Assembly (NCBI RefSeq): GCF_003574315.2
Contig: NZ_AP025739.1
Coordinates: 1,612,001 to 1,676,000, forward strand
Source: Capsulimonas corticalis
GTDB taxonomy: Bacteria; Armatimonadota; Armatimonadia; Armatimonadales; Capsulimonadaceae
Length of the DNA: 64,000 bases
Direction: 5' to 3'
In this document: positions 7,958 through 16,400 of the stretch, piece after piece
How positions within the stretch are numbered: position 1 is the stretch's first letter
How the letters are laid out: each line of letters begins with the position of its first letter
Made by a program: the position numbers and the translations under genes
Notes under the pieces: model-generated
Seen by the model: only the letters and a program-made list of their open reading frames with translations
Told to the model about the DNA's origin: nothing
The model's database searches: none

Positions 7958-10900
7958 TCACGCGCCGAGGCTGCGGGCGTCGGGGATGATTTCGCTGACG
8001 TGCATGACGCGGTTGCGGCCGTGTTCTTTGGACCAGTAGAGGGCGATGTCGGCGGCGGCGATGAGGCCGGCTTGGGTGGTGATGTCGGCGGCGGTCGTGG
8101 AGGCGCCGATGCTGACGGTGATGGGGCGGTTGGGCCAGAGGGCTTCGGCGATGGTCAGGCGGAACCGTTCGGCGACGAGGAAGGCGTTCTCGGCGTCGGT
8201 GCGGTGCAGAATGATCACGAACTCTTCGCCGCCGTAGCGGGCCACAGTGTCGGTGTCGCGGGCGCTTTCGTGGAGCAGGCGGGCGACGGCGATCAGGATC
8301 TCATCGCCGGCGGGGTGGCCGTAGGTATCGTTGTAGGGTTTGAAGTGATCCACGTCGATCAGCAGGAGCGACAGGGGCAGGCCATCCCGCTCTTTCATCT
8401 GCCACTCGCGCTCTAGCTGTTCGCGGAAGGCGCGGTGATTCGTGAGACCCGTCAAACCGTCCGTCGTCGCCTGGGCGTAGAGGCGCGCGTTCGCTTCTTC
8501 CAACGCCTGCTGTGTGGCCATCAGCTCATTCTGGCTCGCCGTGAGCGCTTCGTTTCGCGCCTCCAGCAGATCCTGGATGTCCTGAAGCATCAAATTGCGC
8601 CGGCGCAGCTGTTCTAATCGCAGGAACGATGCGCCGAACAAAATCCCCAGCACGAGAAAGGCCGCCGCCGCCTTGAACGCCACGGTCTGATAGTAATGCG
8701 GTCGCAGGGTGAAGGTGAAGGCGTTCGCGCCGGTCCAGCCGCTTTCGGTGTTCGTGCACTGCACAAAAAAGCGGTAGCGCCCGGGAGGCAGGTTCGTGTA
8801 AAACGCCGTGCGGGAGCTGTCGCCCTCGCGCCATCCCGAGTCGAGGCCGTCCAGCCGGTACTGGAAACGCAGGTGACTGGGGTTGCGGTAGTCCAAAGCG
8901 GTGAAGTGCAGCTCGACATTGCCGTCGCCGGGAGGGGCCGCCGCGGGTTTTTCGCCCGGATAGGGCTGTCCATTGATCAGAATCTGATCCATCAGAATCG
9001 GCGCGGGCGCGGTGTCGAGGTCGTTGGGGTTGACGCGTACGACGCCTTCGATCGCGGAAAACCACATACAGCCGTCCCAGGTCCGGCAGGCGCTTGGCTG
9101 ACGGCCGGCGATGCACTGGCTGGCGAAGGCGCCGTCGTCGGGCCCATAGGGATAGCAGCGGAGAGTGGACAGGCGTCCGTCCATCGCGGCGTTCAGATCC
9201 TGAAGGCTGGCGCGGAAGATCCCTTTCGAGCTGCCGATCCAGAGGTTCTTGCCGGTGTCCCGGTCTCCGTCCTCCAGGATTTGGTAGACGCCGTCGGAAT
9301 AGAGGCCCTCGCGGACGCCGATGTGGCGAAACACCCCATTCTGGAAACGTGTCAGGCCTCCGCCCCAGTGGCCGAACCAGAGCGTTCCGTTGGCGGTCTC
9401 GCAGATGCTGATAATGATGACGCCGGGAACGCCGTCTCCATTGTGGTAAATGCGGAAGCTGTCGCCGCTGACACAATACAGGCCGTCTTTCGCCGAGGCC
9501 CACAGACGGCCGGATTGGTCGACATAGCTGGAGAAATACCAGACACGGCGGGCGGGATTGGCGATAAACGTCGTCTGACCGTCCTTGGTGCGGGTGAATC
9601 CCTTCTCACCGCTCACCCAGACGGTCCCGTCGCGGGCGATCGCCATCGTGCTGGCGTAACCGAGGGCGCTCAGTCCATAGCGGTCGGAGACATCGGTGAG
9701 GCTCGACCCTTCCAGCTTTTTGACGCGCCCGCCGCAGAACGCGAGCATATCGCCGTTGGGCGTCTCCCCAAGCGTGATGATCGGGCCTTTGTCCGGCGCG
9801 ACAAGCCGGAAGGAGCCCGAGGTGCCTCCGGAATAGCTATAGATCCCGTAGTCGTTGGCGGCCCAGAGGCGGCCGCCTAGGTCCGAGAACAGGATGCCGG
9901 CTGGAAGGCGGGACGGCAGGCCGCTCTCCGGGCCGAACGTGCGGCAATTGCGGTCGCGCAGACACGCCAGGCCATGGTCCATGCCGATCCAGATGTTCCC
10001 GGCGCGGTCGCTCAATGCGCAGATCGCCGCGCCGGAGATCCGTCCGGTCAGCGTTTGGGAAAGAAACGCGCCGTGGATGAAGAGCGCGACACAATCCGCG
10101 CCGGCTTCTTTGCTATGGTAGCGGCAGAAGAGGCTGCCGTCGGCGTTCACGCCGATCGATTGAATGTTCGTTTCGGGGAAATCGGCGCAGAGAGTCGCCT
10201 GCTCGTCCCGAATCTGGTAGAGCCGGCCGTTGCGCAGCCCCCAAACCATGGTTCCGTCGCTGACGATCGTCGCCGGCGACGCGCCGGCGGGCTGCCCCGC
10301 GATCCGCCGTATCGCGCCGTCCTGAATCAGGAACATCCCCTGTTCCGACCCGACCCATACCGCGCCGTTCGGAGCGCATTGCAGCGATAAGACGGCGTTG
10401 CGGGATACGCCCGGCAATTGGAACCGCCGGATAGCCCCATCACGCACTTCGATGACCGCGCCCTGCCGGGTTCCCACCCAGAGCGAGTTCGCGACGCCGG
10501 GCGCCCAGGCGGTCCTGCTTCGGCGGTCGATGATCGACGAATCCACGGCGACATGCAGGGAATTGCCGCTCACGGTGTAGTAATCCCCGTACCGCTCCGC
10601 CCAGAGATGGCCGCTGGGATCCAGGAGGCAGCGGATATTCAGATCTCCGCGTCCGGTCACGGGCGGAGTCAGGTTTTCGGCCACGCCGTCATGAAAGCGC
10701 GAGATTCCCCCTTCGCCGCATGCCCAGAGATTCCCATCGCCGTCTTCGAGCAGCTGTTCAATGTTGTTGGTGGCGAGTCCCGGCGTCCTGCCGGTGTCGT
10801 AGGTGGTGAACTGCTTGCCGTCGAAGCGCGCGGCGCCGTCCTGCGTGGCGACCCAGATATAGCCGTCACGCGCCTGGAGAATGCTCTTGACATGGTCCTG

Positions 10901-11041
10901 CGGCAGGCCGTCGTGGGTGTTCCAGACGAGCGCGACCCGGTTCGCGAGCGAAATCGGCGCGCTGTGGGCGGCTTTCGCCGCGAAGAAGACGCAGAGTAAG
11001 CTGAAAATTATGAAGTGATGTCGCGACGTCTTCGTCCACAT
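7958..11041 (-). CDS. Two-component-type beta-propeller sensor diguanylate cyclase
   Basis: A 1027-residue membrane sensor. A signal peptide (cleavage near AHSA, residue 27) leads into about 650 residues of regulator-propeller repeats, recognisable by recurring DGLPQ-V-SI, DG-IWVAT-DG and NLWIGS units (PF07494), then a Y_Y_Y domain (FQYRLDGLDSGWREG, TNLPPGRYRF), one transmembrane helix near residue 800, a short coiled coil, and a GGDEF domain. The active-site loop reads GGEEF, near residues 936-940, and RDTD five residues before it is the c-di-GMP inhibitory site. So it should make c-di-GMP in response to an extracytoplasmic signal, with product inhibition. The ATG at 11041 is preferred over a TTG 27 bases upstream because the signal peptide begins there. 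Confidence 0.92.
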   Translation of the reverse strand: MWTKTSRHHFIIFSLLCVFFAAKAAHSAPISLANRVALVWNTHDGLPQDHVKSILQARDGYIWVATQDGAARFDGKQFTTYDTGRTPGLATNNIEQLLEDGDGNLWACGEGGISRFHDGVAENLTPPVTGRGDLNIRCLLDPSGHLWAERYGDYYTVSGNSLHVAVDSSIIDRRSRTAWAPGVANSLWVGTRQGAVIEVRDGAIRRFQLPGVSRNAVLSLQCAPNGAVWVGSEQGMFLIQDGAIRRIAGQPAGASPATIVSDGTMVWGLRNGRLYQIRDEQATLCADFPETNIQSIGVNADGSLFCRYHSKEAGADCVALFIHGAFLSQTLTGRISGAAICALSDRAGNIWIGMDHGLACLRDRNCRTFGPESGLPSRLPAGILFSDLGGRLWAANDYGIYSYSGGTSGSFRLVAPDKGPIITLGETPNGDMLAFCGGRVKKLEGSSLTDVSDRYGLSALGYASTMAIARDGTVWVSGEKGFTRTKDGQTTFIANPARRVWYFSSYVDQSGRLWASAKDGLYCVSGDSFRIYHNGDGVPGVIIISICETANGTLWFGHWGGGLTRFQNGVFRHIGVREGLYSDGVYQILEDGDRDTGKNLWIGSSKGIFRASLQDLNAAMDGRLSTLRCYPYGPDDGAFASQCIAGRQPSACRTWDGCMWFSAIEGVVRVNPNDLDTAPAPILMDQILINGQPYPGEKPAAAPPGDGNVELHFTALDYRNPSHLRFQYRLDGLDSGWREGDSSRTAFYTNLPPGRYRFFVQCTNTESGWTGANAFTFTLRPHYYQTVAFKAAAAFLVLGILFGASFLRLEQLRRRNLMLQDIQDLLEARNEALTASQNELMATQQALEEANARLYAQATTDGLTGLTNHRAFREQLEREWQMKERDGLPLSLLLIDVDHFKPYNDTYGHPAGDEILIAVARLLHESARDTDTVARYGGEEFVIILHRTDAENAFLVAERFRLTIAEALWPNRPITVSIGASTTAADITTQAGLIAAADIALYWSKEHGRNRVMHVSEIIPDARSLGA

Positions 11042-11062
11042 AGGTACAATAAATCGTGATTC

Positions 11063-11118
11063 GCGCAATTGCGCATCGGCTGTGTGCGACCGCGCACCGA
11101 CTCAAACTGACTTAAGTC
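11063..11118. promoter_or_regulatory. Two perfect palindromes in the divergent intergenic region
   Basis: GCGCAATTGCGC (11063-11074) and GACTTAAGTC (11109-11118) lie between the diguanylate cyclase and the divergent symporter gene. They could be operators for either side. No convincing -35/-10 pair was found here. Confidence 0.35.
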
Positions 11119-11305
11119 GAATTATCGGCATTTCGCCTCCCTATTCTTAGAGGGCGCGCCTTCGTCGGCGCGGGCAGGCGATCCCAATACGCTTTTGGCT
11201 GGGGAGCAGGCGGCCTTCCATGGTTCGACGAAGAACAAGGCTGGCTCGTTCCAGGGTGGCGACGGCGCCGCCGATGACGCGCCAGTCCGTCAGGAAAGAT
11301 CGGCA

Positions 11306-13021
11306 ATGCCACACATTCACATGGGAGCGGTGGACTATGCGCTGCTCGTTATCTACATCGTCTTCGTTTTGGGAATTGGGGTGGCGGTCAAACGCCTGAC
11401 CAAGACCAGCGGGGACTTTTTTCTTTCGGGGCGCTCCATTCCGGCCTGGATCACGGGGCTGGCCTTTCTGTCCGCCAATTTGGGCGCGCAGGAAGTGATC
11501 GGCATGGGCGCGTCGGGGGCGAAGTACGGGATCGCGACGTCGCATTTCTACTGGATCGGGGCGATCCCGGCGATGGTGTTCGTCGCGCTGTTCATGATGC
11601 CCTTTTACTACGGATCCAAGGCGCGCTCCGTTCCGGAGTATCTGCGCCTGCGCTTCGATGAAAAGACGCGGGCGTTCAACGCCGGATCGTTTGCGATCAT
11701 GACGCTGTTCTCCTCGGGCATCTCGCTGTACGCCATGGCGTCGCTTTTGGAGCTGCTGCTGCGCTGGAACTTCCTGACCAGCATCCTTGTGTCCTCCGGC
11801 ATCGTGCTCGCCTATGTGTTCCTGGGCGGCCTGAAATCGGCGATCTACAACGAGGTCCTTCAGTTCTTCTTGATCGTCTTCGGCTTCTTTCCCGTCGCGC
11901 TGCTGGGGCTCAAGGATATCGGCGGCTGGTCGGGATTGCAGGCGCGCCTTTCCGAAGTCTCGATCGAGCGCGGCTTCGGTCCGGGTGGTTTGACACACGC
12001 CTGGCAAGGGCTGGCGACGACGCATAATCCCCTGGGCGTCGAATGGTTCAGCCTGGTGATGGGCCTAGGGTTCGTGCTTTCCTTCGGCTACTGGTGTACG
12101 GACTTTCTGGTGATTCAGCGCGCGATGGCCGCCGACTCGGAAGTCGCCGCGCGGCGCACCCCGCTGGTCGCGGCCGTTCCCAAGATGCTGTTCCCGTTCC
12201 TGGTGATCCTGCCCGGCATGATCGCGATGGCGCTCACGGCGCATTCCGCGCAGACCGGCTTCGCGCTGCCGCGCAAGCCCGACGGCACGTATAATTACGA
12301 CCTCGCGGCGCCGATGATGCTGATCCACTACTATCCCACGGGATTGCTGGGCCTGGGCATGACGGCCCTGCTGGCGTCGTTCATGTCCGGAATGGCGGGA
12401 AACGTCACGGCGTTCAACACTGTCTTCACCGTGGATATCTACGAGAGCTACATCAAGCCCGGCCAGTCCGACGAGCATTACCTCGAAGTCGGCCGCTACG
12501 CCACGGTCGGCGGCGTGCTGTTCAGTATCGCGACGGCGTTTCTGGCGGCGAACTTCAACAACATCATGGACCTGCTCCAGCTGGTCTTCGCCTTCGTGAA
12601 CGCCCCGCTTTTCGCCACCTTCCTGCTCGGCATGTTCTGGAAACGCACGACCGGCCACGGCGCCTTTTGGGGACTGCTGAGCGGCACGCTGGCGGCCGCC
12701 GCGCACCATGGGCTCACGCAGCCCATTGGCGCGGCCAGCCTCGCCAAAGGCGGCTGGCTCGGCGCCGTTGTCCATCACTATCCCAGCGAGATGGCGCAGA
12801 ACTTCTGGACGGCGATCTTCGCCTGGACGGTCTGTTTCCTGGCGACTATTCTTATCTCCTTACTGACCCGCCAGACCAAGACGGACCAGGAGATGGAAGG
12901 CCTCGTCTACTCACTCACCAAAAAGCCCGTCGAAACCGACCTCGCCTGGTACGCCCGCCCCGCCTTCCTCGGCGGCCTCGTCCTGGCGGCGGCGCTCGTG
13001 CTGAACATCATCTTCCGATAG
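11306..13021 (+). CDS. Sodium:solute symporter (SSS family)
   Basis: A 571-residue inner-membrane transporter with about 13-14 hydrophobic helices. Family features are the TM1-loop pattern (FFLSGRSIPAWITG, FLSANLGAQEVIGM), the long SVPEYLRLRF motif and the late helix LQLVFAFVNAPLFATFLLGM. SSS proteins import sugars, amino acids, nucleosides or urea with Na+; the closest look is to sugar-type (SGLT-like) members, but the substrate is not fixed by sequence. The ATG at 11306 has AGGAAAG about 8 bases upstream and sits just before TM1; an in-frame ATG at 11195 would add 37 unlikely polar residues. A 67-residue membrane protein follows 10 bp later. Confidence 0.9.
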   Translation: MPHIHMGAVDYALLVIYIVFVLGIGVAVKRLTKTSGDFFLSGRSIPAWITGLAFLSANLGAQEVIGMGASGAKYGIATSHFYWIGAIPAMVFVALFMMPFYYGSKARSVPEYLRLRFDEKTRAFNAGSFAIMTLFSSGISLYAMASLLELLLRWNFLTSILVSSGIVLAYVFLGGLKSAIYNEVLQFFLIVFGFFPVALLGLKDIGGWSGLQARLSEVSIERGFGPGGLTHAWQGLATTHNPLGVEWFSLVMGLGFVLSFGYWCTDFLVIQRAMAADSEVAARRTPLVAAVPKMLFPFLVILPGMIAMALTAHSAQTGFALPRKPDGTYNYDLAAPMMLIHYYPTGLLGLGMTALLASFMSGMAGNVTAFNTVFTVDIYESYIKPGQSDEHYLEVGRYATVGGVLFSIATAFLAANFNNIMDLLQLVFAFVNAPLFATFLLGMFWKRTTGHGAFWGLLSGTLAAAAHHGLTQPIGAASLAKGGWLGAVVHHYPSEMAQNFWTAIFAWTVCFLATILISLLTRQTKTDQEMEGLVYSLTKKPVETDLAWYARPAFLGGLVLAAALVLNIIFR

Positions 13022-13031
13022 GAGACAACCC

Positions 13032-13235
13032 ATGATACTCGACCTGCGGTTCCCGATCGGAGCCATGTTCACCCTCTTCGGCCTCGTCTTAACAATCTAC
13101 GGCGCCGCGTCCAGCCCCGCGATCTACGCCAAATCACTGGGGATCAACGTCAACCTCGCCTGGGGCGCCGTCATGCTCCTCTTCGGCCTGATCATGGCCA
13201 TCGCCGGCTGGCGCGCCATGCGCGCGCAAAAGTAA
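13032..13235 (+). CDS. Small two-helix membrane protein
   Basis: A 67-residue protein with two hydrophobic helices (about residues 8-27 and 42-60) and a short basic C-terminus (RAMRAQK). It starts 10 bp after the symporter with GGAG upstream, so the two are translated from one message. It may be a small accessory subunit of the transporter; no characterised family is recognised. Confidence 0.75.
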   Translation: MILDLRFPIGAMFTLFGLVLTIYGAASSPAIYAKSLGINVNLAWGAVMLLFGLIMAIAGWRAMRAQK

Positions 13236-13242
13236 GCGATCA

Positions 13243-13273
13243 AAATCCGTACTGCATAATGCAGTGCGGATTT
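13243..13273 (+). terminator. Stem-loop terminator after the symporter pair
   Basis: AAATCCGTACTGCAT and ATGCAGTGCGGATTT form a 15-bp stem with one G.U pair, ending in TTT. It also lies just before the RHS promoter. Confidence 0.55.
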
Positions 13274-13297
13274 CCATCGACCTTAACATTCACTTAA

Positions 13298-13326
13298 TTG
13301 AATTCGTCTGCAATCCGTGTTACAAT
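13298..13326 (+). promoter_or_regulatory. Promoter of the full-length RHS gene
   Basis: TTGAAT (13298-13303), 17 bases, TACAAT (13321-13326). It implies an untranslated leader of about 130 bases before the ATG at 13464. Confidence 0.6.
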
Positions 13327-13463
13327 GCTGACGTATCTCTTTTGCCCTCAGGCGCCGCACCTGTACTTCGCCCCGCCTTCTGGATCTACCCGCAGCCACT
13401 TTTTGCCGTGTCAGGCTCTGACTTTGCCCGCCGGCTCCCGTTTCGTGGAAGGATCGTTTCTCT

Positions 13464-16400
13464 ATGCGCGCGCTGAAGCATCGCTTGCTTGCTCTTTTCT
13501 TGCTGCTGTTCGTTTCCATCGCCTCACGCCCCGCTGCGGCGGTTGTGCCGGGAACGCCTACTCTTACCGCCGCTTCTTACACTTACACGCAGACTTTTCT
13601 GACGTGGACGGCGGTGTCCGGCAACCCGACCAGCTTTAACATCTACCGATCCACGACGCCGGGCGCGGAAGTGCTGGTGACCAATCTGTTCGCCGGCTCC
13701 ACGGTGGATTCCGGGCTTGCGTCCGGGACCGTGTACTACTATCAGATCACCGCCGTCAACGCCTCGGGAGAAAGTCCGCGATCGGCGGAGGTCAGCGCGG
13801 TGACGGGGCTGCCGGTCTCCCTTATTCGGGGCGGACATCAGGCCGTCACGGTATCGTGGACTCCGCCGGGGGGATCCAACGCCGCTGGTTATAATGTCTA
13901 TCGCGTCAAACAAATTGGCGGCGCCTACGCGAAGGTCAATGCGAGTCCGATCGCGGGCAGTTCGTATCTGGATACCGGCCTGGAAAATGGGACGCCCTAT
14001 TTTTATGAGGTGTCGGCGGTCAGCGCGGGCGGAACAGAATCGATCCGCAGCACGCCCTATCCGATTACTCCGAACGTACACGTCAACTGCGGCGGCAGCT
14101 CCGTCTATCCCGATTCCGTCGGCTTTTTCTGGGCGGCAAATACGGGCAGTTCGACGGGAACGAATATTTCCACGGCTGTACAACAGAATGGTTCTAGCGC
14201 CGCTCTCCCGAGTTCGGATCAGCCGCTTTACCAGAACCAGCTCCAGGAGGCGACTCCAGGGGCCGGCATTACGTACAATCTGCCGGTAACGACCGGCGCT
14301 TATACCCTTGTGCTTGGCTTCTCCGAAATCAGCGCCACCGCCGCCGGACAGCGCAAGTTCAACGTCACTGCCAATGGGCAGCAGATTCTGACAAACTACG
14401 ATATCTTTTCTACTGCGGGCGCCGCTAATAAGGTCGTCAGCACCGCCGCTCGGGTGAACGTGCAGTCCAGTGGGACACTGACACTGGTGTTTACCGGAAC
14501 GGTTGGCTCCGCTTGCGTGGCGACGATCTCACTCCAGCCGATCACCGCGCCGGCGGCCGACGCTCCCGAGCCTGGTTACGCGTCGCCCTCGGTCCCTCTG
14601 GATCGCGCCACTTCGGCGGACGGGGCGGGCCCTGCGTCGTCGTTCTTCGTGGTGGTTCCCTCGCTGGTCGCCGAGAACCATCCCGGCGTCGATATCGCCG
14701 CGTACAACCCCGTCGGACCCAGCGTCTCCTACGAGCGCAGCTACCGAAGCAACCTGACCACCCTTGGCTACTCCGCGCCGGGGCTGGGCGTGGGCTGGAC
14801 GGACAACTTTGACCTCAATATCACCAGCGCCAGCGCCAGCACGTGGGGACCGCTCACCCTCGTCTATGGAAATCAGGCCAAGGAGACCTTCACCCCCACC
14901 GTCACCGGCGGAACGGCCACGTTCACGCACCCGGCCGGCGCGCCTTATGTGGTAACGGGCGTTCCCTCGGGCACGGTCGGCCAGTGGACCTCGATCACGC
15001 TGACGTTCAAAGACCATACGCAAATGACGTTTACGCCCGCCGACCCGGCGGTCACCAACGTCAAGTATGTCTACAGCAAGCTCACCAATTTGGTCGGCCG
15101 CTTCGTCTCCATCAACCGCGACACTGCCGCCAACGGCAATCGCGTGCTCACGGTCACCAACGACGTTCCCACGACGCTGCTCCAGTTCAACTATACGGGC
15201 GCGCTGCTGGCGTCCGTGCAGGATCTGGCTTCGGCGACGCCCTCCGACAACCGGCAGGTCAACTACATCTTTGATGGAGGATCGCGGCTGGTCAAGGTCT
15301 CCGAGATCTTCACTGTGGGAGGGACCGTCGGAGCGGACCGCTGGCGTTACGGCTATCAGGCGGTGAACAACAAATCGTATCTGGGCGTCGTCGACGTTCC
15401 GGACCCGTCCCATCCAGGGGGGACTTCGTATTCTCGCGGCAAGCTCTTCTACGACCAGACCGGGGTCGTCTCGCTGACCACGGACGCAGCGGGCCGTCAG
15501 ACCTCCTACCTGCCCAACCCCAACGCGCAACTCGTGGTCGCAGTCAACTCCAACGCCGACGGCAGCCAGGCAATGAGCCACCGGCAGTATTACAGCAGTG
15601 GGCTAAACTTGAACGCGGGCTTTCAGGATGGCGGTGGCCAGAACGAGACGCTGTCCTACAGTGACGCGAACAACCCTCGCCTGCCCACCAGCGACATCAA
15701 TCGCAACGGTCAATCGACGGGCGTCACCTACAACGACGCCTTCGGCAACCCCGCGACGGTGAGGACACCGCGCGGAGTGGTGGTGACCAACACGTACGAC
15801 TTCACCAACTTCCCGCTGGGCCAAGTGACGAACTCGCAGGAGACCCACCAGACCGGTGGAACAACGGACGCGACGAAGCAGGCGACAAGCTACACCTACT
15901 ATGGTCCTTCCGATGGCGCGCTCAACGGGCTGGTCCACACGATCACCTCGCCGGCGCCGGACTCGACGGTCGCCCTGCCGTCGCTGGTGATGACCACGAT
16001 CACCTACACGCTGCCTTCCTCAACCTCGGCGGGCGGGCAGGTGCTGACGGTGGCGGAGCCGGGCAACAACGCGGGCGGGACGCTGACGACGACCTACAAC
16101 TACACCAGCGATCCCAGCTACGACGCGAACGGCGCTCCGGGCAGCTACAGTCAGAATGAGGTGATCGGCGAGCCTCTGACGGTGACGAACCCGGCAGGGA
16201 ACGTGACGCACTACCGTTACGACGGGCGCGGCAACGTCATTCTTTCCATCGATGCGATCGGCAACAAGACCAACTACGTCTACAACACCGCCGACCAGCT
16301 CGTGCAGACCATCGCTCCCGCCACCAACACGAGCACTCCCACGGCGCGGGCGTACACGCAGACCAACTACCAGTACCCGGGCGGTCCGGCGGCAAGCGAG